A stretch of DNA of 64,000 nucleotides from Citrobacter rodentium NBRC 105723 = DSM 16636 (GCF_021278985.1 NZ_CP082833.1:1736001-1800000); one strand, 5' to 3'. Shown: positions 50,720 through 60,648, counted from the stretch's first letter. The notes: generated by a model from the sequence alone, not told the origin. Translations and numbers: made by a program.

Positions 50720-52468
50720 TCATTTACTTTTCGCCAGCTCCTGGCTTAGGGTCCAGAGCTCCCGGCGTTCTTCGCTGCTTAAACCGTGTGTGCGCTCGCG
50801 AGCAATCAACTCTTCCTGGCGCAGCTCAAGCATCGAATCAAACATATGGTTGAGTGAGTCGGTGAAGGTTTTTTCAGCAATATCCTTATCTGCTATATCG
50901 TCCCACAACGACAGTTTTTCAAGGGTGGCCGCATCTTTTGTGCCACGGTAGTGCTCTAAAAGTTGCCCGGTGGTCAGCCCGGGCTGGGACAAACAAGTGT
51001 TGACCAGTTCGGCGAATAAGCCAAGTCCGGGCAGCTTATTGTGGTCCAGTCCGCCTAACGGCGGCACCAGCGGCGCCAGTTCCGGATTTTGCACCAGTAG
51101 TCCTATCAGTATACGCATGGTCGTGCGTTTTAGCTGAGGAACGGGCCGGGAAGGGCCATTTTCAGATAATTTTGGCATTAATCGTTCAAGCTGGCTGTCG
51201 TCGAGGATGCCGAGCTTGTTGCCTAATTCCTGGCGCAGATAGATACGCAGCGTTTCGCCAGGCACCTGGGTAATCAACGGCAGCGCCAGCGTGCTAAGCT
51301 GCGCGCGCCCGTCCGGCGTGCTCAAATCAACCTGCGGCAGCAGACTGTTAAACAAAAACGCGGAGAGCGGCAGCGCCTGCTCCATCCGGGCTTCAAATGC
51401 CGCTTTTCCCTCTTTACGCACCAGCGTATCCGGATCTTCGCCGTCGGGTAAAAACATAAAGCGCAGCTGGCGTCCATCCGTCATATAAGGCAGAGCGGTT
51501 TCCAGCGCGCGCCAGGCGGCGTCTCGTCCCGCCCGGTCGCCGTCATAACAGCAAATCACATTGTTGGTCGCCCGAAACAGGAGCTGGATGTGATCGGCGG
51601 TGGTTGAGGTGCCCAGCGAGGCCACGGCATAGTTAATGCCGTACTGCGCCAGCGCCACCACATCCATATAGCCTTCCACGACCAGCAGACGCTGTGGGTC
51701 GGCATTATCCTGCTGCGCTTCATACAGGCCGTACAGCTGACGGCCTTTATGAAAAATATCGGTTTCCGGGGAGTTGAGGTACTTCGGCAGGGCATCGCCC
51801 AGCACCCGACCACCAAAGCCAATCACCCGGCCACGCTTGTCGCGGATAGGGAACATCACCCGTTCGCGAAAGCGATCGTAACTGCGTCCCTGATCGTTGG
51901 TGACCAACATGCCCGCATCAATAAGCGACTGGCGATTTTCACTATTGCCGCCAAACCGTTTCAGGACGTTGTCCCAGCCGGGGGGCGCAAAACCAATAGC
52001 AAAACGCGCGATCACCTCGCTACTGAGTCCTCGCTTTTCCAGATACTGGCGCGCAGGGGTAGCGGCGGGTTGCATCAGAGATTGCTGATAAAACGTATTC
52101 AGACCGTCCATCAATTGATAAAGATTCTGCCGTTGATGGCGCTCTATCTGACTGGGGCCAGAGCCTGCTTCAAACGGAACTTCAAGGTTGTGCATCGCCG
52201 CCAGCTCTTCGACGGTTTCCACGAACTCGAGCTTGTCGTAGTTCATCAGGAAGTCGATCGCGTTGCCGTGCGCGCCGCATCCAAAGCAGTGGTAAAACTG
52301 TTTTTCACCGTTTACGGTGAAGGAGGGGGTTTTTTCGTTATGGAACGGACAGCACGCGTGATAATTCTTGCCCTGCTTTTTGAGCTTCACCCGCGTGTCG
52401 ATCAGATCGACGATGTCGGTTCTTGCCAGCAGATCATTAATAAATACGCGTGGGATTCGTCCAGCCAT
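50720..52468 (-). CDS. dnaG: DNA primase
   Basis: 582 residues. CHC2 zinc finger CCPFHNEKTPSF...YHCFGCGAHGN (about 40-64), Toprim domain with VEGYMDVVALAQYG and CYDGDRAGRDAAW, C-terminal DnaB-binding helices. Middle gene of the operon. Confidence 0.98.
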   Translation of the reverse strand: MAGRIPRVFINDLLARTDIVDLIDTRVKLKKQGKNYHACCPFHNEKTPSFTVNGEKQFYHCFGCGAHGNAIDFLMNYDKLEFVETVEELAAMHNLEVPFEAGSGPSQIERHQRQNLYQLMDGLNTFYQQSLMQPAATPARQYLEKRGLSSEVIARFAIGFAPPGWDNVLKRFGGNSENRQSLIDAGMLVTNDQGRSYDRFRERVMFPIRDKRGRVIGFGGRVLGDALPKYLNSPETDIFHKGRQLYGLYEAQQDNADPQRLLVVEGYMDVVALAQYGINYAVASLGTSTTADHIQLLFRATNNVICCYDGDRAGRDAAWRALETALPYMTDGRQLRFMFLPDGEDPDTLVRKEGKAAFEARMEQALPLSAFLFNSLLPQVDLSTPDGRAQLSTLALPLITQVPGETLRIYLRQELGNKLGILDDSQLERLMPKLSENGPSRPVPQLKRTTMRILIGLLVQNPELAPLVPPLGGLDHNKLPGLGLFAELVNTCLSQPGLTTGQLLEHYRGTKDAATLEKLSLWDDIADKDIAEKTFTDSLNHMFDSMLELRQEELIARERTHGLSSEERRELWTLSQELAKSK

Positions 52469-52504
52469 AAGCCCCGCAAGTAGTTAGCATTCATAAACGA
52501 AAAT

Positions 52505-52536
52505 AAGCCGCGCATTCCTTTCGGAAGCACGGCCTT
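52505..52536 (-). terminator. Partial terminator between rpsU and dnaG
   Basis: An imperfect hairpin (GGCCGTGCTTCC/GGAATGCGCGGC on the minus strand) followed by TTATTTT. The same place in E. coli has an internal terminator that keeps dnaG expression below rpsU. Confidence 0.7.
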
Positions 52537-52581
52537 ACAACTACAACTCTGTCTGAATTGAGAGCCTTAACCCTCAACGGA

Positions 52582-52836
<255 letters not shown>

Positions 52837-53025
52837 TCAGCGCCAGCTTATTTCAAAATGGTGCGGAATTTTACTGCAATTGCTGCTGCTTTGTAAAGCA
52901 CCGCGGCCTTTTTTGAAAGGGACTTTTGTAAGGGGGCAGAGTATACACGAAGTCGGGTCGCAGGGTATACATCGACCCGTATTCGCCCTAAACTGCGCGG
53001 TAATCAAGCGAGGTAGAAACAAGTC

Positions 53026-54039
53026 ATGCGTGTACTGGGAATTGAAACATCCTGCGATGAAACCGGCATCGCCATTTACGACGACGAACAAGGTCTGTTA
53101 GCCAACCAATTGTATAGCCAGGTGAAATTACACGCTGACTACGGCGGCGTGGTGCCGGAACTGGCCTCCCGCGATCACGTGCGTAAAACCGTACCGCTGA
53201 TCCAGGCGGCGCTGAAAGAGGCGGGGCTGAGCGCAAAAGAGATCGACGCCGTGGCCTATACCGCCGGTCCGGGCCTGGTCGGCGCGCTGCTGGTAGGCGC
53301 AACGGTCGGTCGTTCGCTGGCGTTTGCCTGGAACGTGCCGGCTATTCCTGTGCACCATATGGAAGGGCATCTGCTGGCGCCGATGCTGGAAGATAACCCG
53401 CCGGAATTTCCGTTTGTGGCGCTGCTGGTATCCGGCGGTCATACCCAACTTATCAGCGTGACCGGAATCGGTCAGTATGAACTGCTGGGCGAGTCGATTG
53501 ATGACGCCGCAGGCGAAGCGTTTGATAAAACCGCCAAGCTGCTGGGGCTCGATTATCCGGGCGGCCCGATGCTGTCGAAAATGGCCGTGCAGGGCGTCGC
53601 CGGACGTTTTGTCTTTCCGCGCCCGATGACTGACCGTCCGGGGCTGGACTTCAGCTTTTCCGGCCTGAAAACCTTTGCGGCCAATACCATTCGCAGCAAC
53701 GGCGACGACGATCAGACCCGCGCCGACATCGCGCGCGCCTTCGAGGATGCGGTAGTTGATACCCTGATGATCAAATGCAAACGCGCGCTGGAGCAGACGG
53801 GCTTCAAACGGCTGGTGATGGCGGGCGGCGTCAGCGCCAACCGCACCCTGCGCGCGAAGCTGGCGGAGATGATGCAAAAACGCCGTGGCGAAGTGTTCTA
53901 TGCGCGCCCGGAATTTTGTACCGATAACGGCGCGATGATCGCCTATGCCGGAATGGTGCGCTTTAAAGCGGGCGCGCTGGCCGACCTTGGCGTGAGCGTG
54001 CGTCCGCGCTGGCCGCTGGCGGAGCTGCCTGCGGCGTAA
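53026..54039 (+). CDS. tsaD: tRNA t6A37 threonylcarbamoyltransferase subunit
   Basis: 337 residues. Metal-binding HHMEGHLLAP, ATP-binding LVSGGHTQL, and MAGGVSANRTLR. With TsaB, TsaC and TsaE makes t6A on ANN-decoding tRNAs. In E. coli ttdT comes next; here a urease operon intervenes. Confidence 0.98.
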   Translation: MRVLGIETSCDETGIAIYDDEQGLLANQLYSQVKLHADYGGVVPELASRDHVRKTVPLIQAALKEAGLSAKEIDAVAYTAGPGLVGALLVGATVGRSLAFAWNVPAIPVHHMEGHLLAPMLEDNPPEFPFVALLVSGGHTQLISVTGIGQYELLGESIDDAAGEAFDKTAKLLGLDYPGGPMLSKMAVQGVAGRFVFPRPMTDRPGLDFSFSGLKTFAANTIRSNGDDDQTRADIARAFEDAVVDTLMIKCKRALEQTGFKRLVMAGGVSANRTLRAKLAEMMQKRRGEVFYARPEFCTDNGAMIAYAGMVRFKAGALADLGVSVRPRWPLAELPAA

Positions 54040-54046
54040 CCTCTTT

Positions 54047-54082
54047 TCTCTTGCCCGGCGGCGCTACGTTTGCCGGGCCTAC
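54047..54082. repeat. REP-like palindrome between tsaD and ureG
   Basis: TTGCCCGGCGGCGCTACG followed by TTTGCCGGGCCTACG: one degenerate REP unit, acting as a 3' hairpin for converging genes. Confidence 0.6.
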
Positions 54083-54696
54083 GCCTTTAACATGCCTTTC
54101 TCTTCCAGGAACGCAATAATCGTCGCCAGACCCTCTCCCGATTTTAAATTGCTGAATGTCCACGGGCGATCGCCGCGCATCCGCAGAGTATCGCGCTCCA
54201 TCACCTCCAGCGATGCCCCGACGTAGGGAGCCAGATCCGTTTTATTGATCACCAGAAAATCGGATTTGGTGATCCCCGGCCCGCCTTTACGCGGGATCTT
54301 CTCACCCTCCGCCACGTCGATGACGTAGATGGTCAGATCCGCCAGCTCAGGGCTGAAGGTGGCGCTCAGATTGTCGCCGCCACTTTCCACGAAGATCAGC
54401 TCCAGATCGCCGAACTTCTCGCTTAATGCTTCTACTGCCGCCAGGTTCATTGAGGCGTCTTCACGAATGGCGGTATGCGGACAGCCGCCGGTTTCGACGC
54501 CGACGATGCGATCCGGCGCCAGCGCGCCGGCCTCGGTCAGAATGCGCTGATCCTCTTTGGTGTAAATGTCGTTAGTGACCACCGCCAGTTGGTATGTGTC
54601 GCGCATGGCTTTGCATAGCGCTTCCAGCAGGGCGGTTTTTCCGGAACCGACCGGGCCGCCTACGCCAACGCGCAGGGGATGCTTGTAATGACTCAT
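54079..54696 (-). CDS. ureG: Urease accessory GTPase
   Basis: 205 residues. P-loop GGPVGSGKTALLEAL, metal-site VETGGCPHTAIR (Cys-Pro-His), NKTDLAPYVG. SIMIBI-class GTPase that delivers nickel to apo-urease with UreD, UreF and UreE. Last gene of the operon. Confidence 0.97.
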   Translation of the reverse strand: MSHYKHPLRVGVGGPVGSGKTALLEALCKAMRDTYQLAVVTNDIYTKEDQRILTEAGALAPDRIVGVETGGCPHTAIREDASMNLAAVEALSEKFGDLELIFVESGGDNLSATFSPELADLTIYVIDVAEGEKIPRKGGPGITKSDFLVINKTDLAPYVGASLEVMERDTLRMRGDRPWTFSNLKSGEGLATIIAFLEEKGMLKA

Positions 54697-54705
54697 GGTT
54701 TCTCC

Positions 54706-55380
54706 TCAGGAGCGGAATAAACGGCAGTATTGGGTTTCGTGACGGGCCGAGGCGATAGCGGCCAGCGGCGTGGCGGAACCGAGGTGTTCGTCAGGACAGT
54801 CCAGCGCCTGCGCCATGCCCTGCGCATACTGTTCGCAAAGCGAGGCGATCAGCCGCTGCGCCGACTGCTGGCCGAAGGGCACCAGCTTAACGCCCGCCAT
54901 TACGGCGCTTTCAATCCAGCTGTAGCCCAGGGTTAACGCCAGATCGCTCAGCGACAGCCGCCACCGCACGCCGAGCCAGGCCATCCCGCAGAGCTGGCTG
55001 TCGGCGAACAGCGTGCGCCAGGCGGGCGGACAGTCCGGTATCCAGTCTGTCACCAGCCGGGTAAACGCCGCCCCCCGGTTGCGTTCTTCTTCGCGCAGTT
55101 CGCGGGTCTCCCGGCAGGCCAGCAGATAGGCCGTCCAGCGGCGGGCGGCCACGAGATCGTTCTCTTCGCAGGCGCGATAAAGCCGGGCGAACAGCGGCAG
55201 GTCGACGGTAAAAAAAGCGTGTTCCATCTGCTGTCGCTGCCAGCGCTCAAAGGCGTCAATGCTGTTCACCCAGCCGCATTCCACCGCCCACTCAAGTCCC
55301 TGGGACCAGGTAAACGATCCCACCGGCAGGCTGGCGCTGGCGAGCTGCATCAGACGCAGCTGTTGTCGGGCGTCGCGCAT
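54706..55380 (-). CDS. ureF: Urease accessory protein UreF
   Basis: 224 residues, all-helical. LRLMQLASASLPVGSFTWSQ and GLEWAVECGWV typical. Couples UreD to UreG. Stop 9 bases before ureG; start one base into ureE's end. Confidence 0.96.
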   Translation of the reverse strand: MRDARQQLRLMQLASASLPVGSFTWSQGLEWAVECGWVNSIDAFERWQRQQMEHAFFTVDLPLFARLYRACEENDLVAARRWTAYLLACRETRELREEERNRGAAFTRLVTDWIPDCPPAWRTLFADSQLCGMAWLGVRWRLSLSDLALTLGYSWIESAVMAGVKLVPFGQQSAQRLIASLCEQYAQGMAQALDCPDEHLGSATPLAAIASARHETQYCRLFRS

Positions 55381-55838
55381 CAGTGCGCATGGCCGTGGTG
55401 ATGAACGTGAGTTTCGCTGGCATAGGCGCCCGCTTCCGGTTCAAACGGCAAATGGGCGAATGTCACCTCCAGGTCGAACTGGCGTAGCATGGCGTCCAGA
55501 ACGTGATCGTGGTGATAACGCAATTCGTCCGGCAGGATTTGCAGTGGAACGTGGCGGTTGCCGAGGTGGTAACAGGCGCGGGCGAGCAGGAACGGACTGG
55601 CGCAGCGCACCACCGAAACCGCTTCGTGGGCGGCCACGATCTCCACCACTTCCGTTCCGTCTTCATTACTCAGACGGTCGCCGCCGCGCAGCAGCAGGCC
55701 GCGCGGCAGCATCAGCCCCGCTTCGCGCCCGTCGTTCAGCCGCACTTTGGCCCGGCTTTTTACGCGGATATCAATCGGCAGCGTCAGGGTAGCGGTGGCT
55801 TGCGCCGTTGACGCAACGCGTTGCGTTAATAGCAGCAT
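55380..55838 (-). CDS. ureE: Urease nickel metallochaperone UreE
   Basis: 152 residues. C-terminal metal-binding tail is HVHHHGHAH, much shorter than the His-rich tail of Klebsiella UreE. Delivers nickel to UreG. Begins MLLLTQRVASTAQATATLTL. Confidence 0.96.
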   Translation of the reverse strand: MLLLTQRVASTAQATATLTLPIDIRVKSRAKVRLNDGREAGLMLPRGLLLRGGDRLSNEDGTEVVEIVAAHEAVSVVRCASPFLLARACYHLGNRHVPLQILPDELRYHHDHVLDAMLRQFDLEVTFAHLPFEPEAGAYASETHVHHHGHAH

Positions 55839-55847
55839 GTCGGCTCC

Positions 55848-57551
55848 TTAAAATAAAAAGTAACGTTGCGCCATCGGCAGCACGTCTGCCGGTTCGCTGG
55901 TAATCAATTCGCCGTCAATGCGCACCTCGTAGGTCTGGGCATCGACGGTGATGTCGGGTTGCAGGCTGTTGTGGATCATGTCGGCTTTTTTCACCGTCCG
56001 GCAGCCTTTCACCACTGCAATGGCGCTGTGTAAATTCAGCCGTTGCGCCACGCCGTTCTGTTGGGCGGCCTGTGAAAGAAAGGTCAGGCGGGTGTGATGT
56101 CGCGCCGCGCCCAGCGCGCCGAACATCGCCCGGTAATGCACCGGCTGCGGGGTGGGAATTGAGGCGTTGATATCGCCCATCGGCGCGCAGGCGATCATCC
56201 CGCCTTTGATAATCACAGCTGGCTTAACGCCAAAAAACGCCGGTGACCACAGCACCAGATCCGCCAGCTTTCCGGCCTCGACCGAGCCGACTTCATGGGC
56301 GATACCGTGGGTCAGCGCCGGATTAATGGTGTACTTGGCGATATAACGTTTCACCCGCTGGTTATCGTTATCGCCGGTTTCTTCGGCCAGCGCGCCGCGC
56401 TGAACTTTCATCCGGTGCGCCACCTGCCAGGTGCGCAGGATCACTTCGCCCACGCGCCCCATCGCCTGGGAGTCTGATGAGGTGAGGGAAAACGCGCCGA
56501 GATCGTGCAGCACATCCTCAGCGGCAATGGTTTCGCGACGAATGCGCGACTCGGCAAACGCCACGTCCTCGGCAATATCCGGATCGAGATGATGGCAGAC
56601 CATCAGCATATCGAGATGCTCGTCGATGGTATTAACGGTATAGGGCAGCGTCGGGTTGGTCGATGACGGCAGAATATTGCCGTGCGCGCAGGCGGTGATA
56701 ATGTCCGGCGCATGGCCGCCGCCCGCGCCTTCGGTGTGAAAAGTATGGATGGTGCGATCGCCGATCGCCGCCAGCGTATCCTCAACAAAGCCGGACTCGT
56801 TCAGCGTGTCGCTGTGCAGCGCCACCTGAATATCCATCTCGTCGGCGACGGTCAGCGCGCAGTCGATGGCCGCAGGCGTCGCTCCCCAGTCCTCATGGAT
56901 TTTCAGGCCAATCGCCCCGGCGGCGACCTGTTCGCGCAGGGCGTCAGGATTCGAGCCGTTGCCTTTGCCGAGCAGGCCGATATTCACCGGCAGAGCGTCC
57001 GCCGCCTGCAACATTCGGGCGATATACCAGGTGCCGGGCGTACAGGTGGTGGCGTTGGTGCCCGCGGCGGGTCCGGTGCCGCCGCCGATCATCGTCGTCA
57101 CGCCGGAAACCAGCGCTTCCTGCGCCTGCTGCGGGCAGATCCAGTGGATATGGGTATCGACGCCGCCTGCGGTGACGATCCTGCCTTCCCCGGCGATCGC
57201 TTCCGTTCCGACGCCAATCGGGATCGTTACGTCAGGCTGAATGTCGGGATTACCGGCTTTGCCGATGGCGAAGATCCTGCCGTCTTTAATGCCGATATCC
57301 GCTTTAACGATCCCCCAGTGATCGACAATCAGCGCGTTAGTGATCACCAGATCCACGCAGGCTTCGGCGCGCATCTGGCCCTGTCCCATGCCGTCGCGGA
57401 TCACTTTGCCGCCGCCGAATTTCACCTCTTCGCCATAGGTAGTGAGATCGCGTTCCACTTCGATCCACAAATCCGTGTCCGCCAGGCGCACCTTATCGCC
57501 GGTGGTGGGGCCAAACATGTCGGCATAGGCCTGCCGGGAAATTTCAGCCAT
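55848..57551 (-). CDS. ureC: Urease subunit alpha (catalytic)
   Basis: 567 residues, the Klebsiella length. Nickel ligands in DTHIHWICPQ, the carbamylated Lys in GLKIHEDWG, His in ALHSDTLNESG and HTFHTEGAGGGHAPD; flap MVCHHLDPDIAEDVAFAESR. All active-site motifs intact. Hydrolyses urea to ammonia and carbamate. Overlaps ureB by 8 bases. Confidence 0.98.
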   Translation of the reverse strand: MAEISRQAYADMFGPTTGDKVRLADTDLWIEVERDLTTYGEEVKFGGGKVIRDGMGQGQMRAEACVDLVITNALIVDHWGIVKADIGIKDGRIFAIGKAGNPDIQPDVTIPIGVGTEAIAGEGRIVTAGGVDTHIHWICPQQAQEALVSGVTTMIGGGTGPAAGTNATTCTPGTWYIARMLQAADALPVNIGLLGKGNGSNPDALREQVAAGAIGLKIHEDWGATPAAIDCALTVADEMDIQVALHSDTLNESGFVEDTLAAIGDRTIHTFHTEGAGGGHAPDIITACAHGNILPSSTNPTLPYTVNTIDEHLDMLMVCHHLDPDIAEDVAFAESRIRRETIAAEDVLHDLGAFSLTSSDSQAMGRVGEVILRTWQVAHRMKVQRGALAEETGDNDNQRVKRYIAKYTINPALTHGIAHEVGSVEAGKLADLVLWSPAFFGVKPAVIIKGGMIACAPMGDINASIPTPQPVHYRAMFGALGAARHHTRLTFLSQAAQQNGVAQRLNLHSAIAVVKGCRTVKKADMIHNSLQPDITVDAQTYEVRIDGELITSEPADVLPMAQRYFLF

Positions 57552-57864
57552 TATCTGTCTCCAGTGGGCCCATCACCTCGCCGCGAAAGCCAAAAATGCG
57601 CGCTGCGCCCGCCACCCGCACCAGCTCGACCTCGCGTTTCTGTCCCGGTTCAAAACGCACCGCAGTACCGGCAGGAATGTTCAGGCGGAATCCGCGCGCC
57701 GCCTGGCGCGGGAAGCGCAGGGCGGGATTGACTTCAAAAAAGTGGTAGTGCGACCCGACCTGAATGGGGCGGTCGCCGTGATTTTCCACCACGAGGGTGC
57801 AGGTTTCCCGTTCGCTGTTGATCGCGATGTTGCCCGCCGCGATCCGGTATTCGCCAGGGATCAT
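57544..57864 (-). CDS. ureB: Urease subunit beta
   Basis: 106 residues: MIPGEYRIAAGNIAINSERE, GSHYHFFEVNPALRFPR. Structural subunit of the (alpha-beta-gamma)3 enzyme. Confidence 0.97.
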   Translation of the reverse strand: MIPGEYRIAAGNIAINSERETCTLVVENHGDRPIQVGSHYHFFEVNPALRFPRQAARGFRLNIPAGTAVRFEPGQKREVELVRVAGAARIFGFRGEVMGPLETDNG

Positions 57865-57873
57865 AGCCGCTCC

Positions 57874-58176
57874 TTATACGATCGGATTGTGGACGGTGAC
57901 CAGCTTGGATCCGTCCGGAAAGGTGGCCTCCACCTGAATGTCGGGGATCATCTCCGGGACGCCCTCCATCACCTGATCGCGGGCGAGCACGTGGCGACCG
58001 TCCTCCATCAGCGAGGCCACGCTTTTGCCGTCGCGTGCGCCCTCCATAATAAAAGCGCTGATCAGCGCCACCGCTTCCGGATAATTCAGCTTCAGGCCGC
58101 GCGCCAGACGGCGCTCCGCCACCAGCGCGGCGGTAAAGAGCAACAGCTTGTCTTTTTCTCGGGGTGTCAGTTCCAT
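57874..58176 (-). CDS. ureA: Urease subunit gamma
   Basis: 100 residues: MELTPREKDKLLLFTAALVA, LNYPEAVALISAFIMEGARD, VEATFPDGSKLVTVHNPI. Separate ureA and ureB genes are the enterobacterial pattern. Confidence 0.98.
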   Translation of the reverse strand: MELTPREKDKLLLFTAALVAERRLARGLKLNYPEAVALISAFIMEGARDGKSVASLMEDGRHVLARDQVMEGVPEMIPDIQVEATFPDGSKLVTVHNPIV

Positions 58177-58186
58177 AGGGCGTCTC

Positions 58187-59050
58187 TCAGGTTTGCCAGA
58201 TGCGCGGCAGATGCGGGGGTTTTTGCGTGAGCTGCGGGCGCAGGAAGCGCCAGATATCGCGCATCGCGCGCTGGATTAGCAGATTGTCGTCCGCCAGAAA
58301 ACGCACGACGAGCAGCGAATCGACAAGCGTCGCGCCCGCGTATTCGCCGAACGGCGTAAGGCGTTCACGCACGCCGTCGAGCATGGTTTCTGTCGCCGGA
58401 CAGCAGAACAGCGTGCCGCACCACGGCTGATGCGCGATACGGGACAGCTGACCCTGCGTAATCCGCAGGCCTTCGATCAGTAGCGGCAGGCCGTCGCGCC
58501 GGATCCCGAGGCGGTTATTCAGCACGCCGTGGCTAAAGGTTTCCTGCATAACCGGTCGTCCGAAGCAGATGACGTCCCAGCCGAGCAGCCGACTTTCAGC
58601 AGTCAAATGAAACGTGGAGCAGATGCGGGCGTCAGCGCCGGGAAAGAGGATCGTATCCTGCGGCAGCCACTCCAGCGTGGCGCCAGGGGCGAGAGTAAAA
58701 GTCTGCCGCAGCCGCGCCTGCTGGCCCGCGCTGCGGTAAAACTTTCCCGCGCCGGGCTGGGTGATTAACGCATGGCTGTCAGCCTCCAGCGTGACGGAGA
58801 GCGTCAGCTCATCGCCGCCGACAATTCCGCCGGGCGGATGGAGTAAATAGAGGTGGCAAACGTCTCCTTCCGGATAGAACGGACGCTGCACGGTTAAGGG
58901 GCCAACGTGGCGCGCCGAGGTCAGCAGCGTTTTGTCGGCGGCGCGGGTAAAGCGCAGATCCAGTTCAGCCTGCCAGCCCCGAGTGAGTGTCTTGTGCGCA
59001 ACCGTGTCCAGAGCGTTTCCCCTGTCTGCGTGAGGATGTTTGCATGGCAA
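58187..59050 (-). CDS. ureD: Urease accessory protein UreD
   Basis: About 287 residues from a TTG at 59050 with GAGG upstream; no ATG suits, and a Klebsiella-like start would fall nearer TLTRGWQAELDLRF. The open frame runs on to 59590 but that part is antisense to ttdT. Motifs VGPLTVQRPFYPEGDVCHLY, LLHPPGGIVGGD and FYRSAGQQARLRQ are standard. First gene of the operon; binds apo-urease and carries nickel from UreG. Start uncertain. Confidence 0.85.
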   Translation of the reverse strand: MPCKHPHADRGNALDTVAHKTLTRGWQAELDLRFTRAADKTLLTSARHVGPLTVQRPFYPEGDVCHLYLLHPPGGIVGGDELTLSVTLEADSHALITQPGAGKFYRSAGQQARLRQTFTLAPGATLEWLPQDTILFPGADARICSTFHLTAESRLLGWDVICFGRPVMQETFSHGVLNNRLGIRRDGLPLLIEGLRITQGQLSRIAHQPWCGTLFCCPATETMLDGVRERLTPFGEYAGATLVDSLLVVRFLADDNLLIQRAMRDIWRFLRPQLTQKPPHLPRIWQT

Positions 59051-59098
59051 AAAAGTATGCCTCAGCAGGCGGTGAAAGCGGTCATATGAGAAGCTTAT

Positions 59099-59128
59099 AG
59101 AAAAAAGGGGCAGCCGCCCGGCCGCCCC
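59099..59128 (-). terminator. Terminator of the ttd operon
   Basis: GGGGCGGCCGGGCGGCTGCC then CC and TTTTTT on the minus strand, 9 bases after the ttdT stop. It separates tartrate genes from the urease operon downstream, so ureD should have its own promoter in 59051-59098. Confidence 0.8.
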
Positions 59129-59136
59129 AACGAGGG

Positions 59137-60600
59137 TTAAAGCAAAACGAGAGGCATCCAGACCAGGCCGGTGATGATTAACAGCACCATAAAGGTCAGA
59201 CCAAAAATGGCCCCCAGCCGCCAGTAATCTGCCGTCGGCAGGTAGCCGCTGCCGTAGTAGATAGGGCTGGGGCCGGTGGCATACGGAGTGAGAATGCTGC
59301 CCAGGCCAATCGCCGCGCCGACCATCAGGCAAAATACCGGCAGCGGAATGTCCGGCATTGCCAGCGCCGCGGCGATCATCATCGGCGCCAGGGCGGAGGT
59401 GTAGGCCGTGGCGCTGGCGAAGAAGTAGCGCAGCAGGTAAAACACCACGATCAGCGCCACCATCACCATCGTCGGCGAATAGCCGCTCAGACCGCTTGCC
59501 AGCAGCTTGCCAAACCAGGTGATAAAACCGGTGTTGTTCAGCCCGGTGGCCAGGGTTATCAGCGACGCCAGCCAGAAAAAGACGTTCCATGCGGCTTTGT
59601 TACTGATAATGTCGTCCCAGGAGATGATGCGCAGCACCAGCATCAGCGCCACCACGCTGTAGCCGACCAGCGCTGCGTGAATATAGTCGCCGCCGAAAAT
59701 CCACAGCACCAGCGCGCCGACCATCAGCGCCAGCATCTTTTTCTCACGGGCGCACAGAGGCCCCATCTCTTTCAGCTCCGCCTGCGCCCAGCGCGGCACC
59801 TGATCGCCCGACTTCAGTACCGGCGGATAGAGCACGTAAGCGAGCCACGGCACCAGCAGAATCAGCAGAATACTCAGCGGCAGCATCCCCAGGAACCAGT
59901 CGCCCCAGCTCAGCGTCGTATTGGAGGCGCTTTTCATCAGGCCCGTCAGCAGCAGGTTCGGGGCCATCGCGGTAAGGAAAACGGCACTGGTCACGCAGTC
60001 GGCGGTGATGCCCATCCACATGATGTATGAGCCGATAGAACGCGAGCTGGCGTCATTCGGCTGCGAGTGGTACAGCGGCGGCAGGTTGCGGATAATCGGA
60101 TAGATGATCCCGGCGCCGCGCGCGGAGTTAGACGGCGTAACGGGGGCGAGGATCAGTTCGGAGAACATGACCGCGTAGCCGAGAAACAGCGTGCGATGGC
60201 CCATTTTCTTCACCAGCCACAGCGCGATACGCCGTCCGAGGCCGGTTTTTTCATATCCGGTGCCGAACATAAAGGCGGCGAAAATCAGCCAGATAACCGA
60301 GTTAGAAAAACCTGACACCGCCCGTGACAGCGCTTTGGCGGTGAATTTAAAGCCGTCCTGCGCCAGCTGCGCCGGGCTGAACAGCAGCCACGGCGAGAGG
60401 ATGGCGATAATCGAGATGCCGATCATCGCCACCACCGCGCCGGGGACAGGTTCCAGAATGAGTCCTACAATCACGCCGGTAAAAACCGCAAAATAGAGCC
60501 AGGTGTGGCTTTCAAGCCCGGCGGGGACGGGCAAAACAGCAATAATGGCGATGACCACCAGCGGAGCCAGGTATCGCCACCAACCAGCTAAAGGTGCCAT
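59137..60600 (-). CDS. ttdT: L-tartrate/succinate antiporter
   Basis: 487 residues, DASS (CitT-type) transporter with about 12 hydrophobic segments. Motifs ILAPVTPSNSARGAGIIYPI and GSILTPYATGPSPIYYGSGY are the family's substrate/cation regions. Imports tartrate in exchange for succinate in anaerobic growth. Confidence 0.96.
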   Translation of the reverse strand: MAPLAGWWRYLAPLVVIAIIAVLPVPAGLESHTWLYFAVFTGVIVGLILEPVPGAVVAMIGISIIAILSPWLLFSPAQLAQDGFKFTAKALSRAVSGFSNSVIWLIFAAFMFGTGYEKTGLGRRIALWLVKKMGHRTLFLGYAVMFSELILAPVTPSNSARGAGIIYPIIRNLPPLYHSQPNDASSRSIGSYIMWMGITADCVTSAVFLTAMAPNLLLTGLMKSASNTTLSWGDWFLGMLPLSILLILLVPWLAYVLYPPVLKSGDQVPRWAQAELKEMGPLCAREKKMLALMVGALVLWIFGGDYIHAALVGYSVVALMLVLRIISWDDIISNKAAWNVFFWLASLITLATGLNNTGFITWFGKLLASGLSGYSPTMVMVALIVVFYLLRYFFASATAYTSALAPMMIAAALAMPDIPLPVFCLMVGAAIGLGSILTPYATGPSPIYYGSGYLPTADYWRLGAIFGLTFMVLLIITGLVWMPLVLL

Positions 60601-60648
60601 TGTCGTATCCCTGCGAATGGGGAGAGGCGCAGCGCCTCTCCGGAAGGG

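Noticed and set aside
56682..57731. 349-codon plus-strand open frame opposite ureC/ureB
   Set aside because: Antisense to highly conserved urease genes; low-complexity Arg/Gly-rich translation, no homology seen.
59051..59590. Long N-terminal extension of the ureD frame
   Set aside because: It overlaps ttdT on the same strand in another frame; the translation is Arg/Gly-rich noise and a terminator lies in between.
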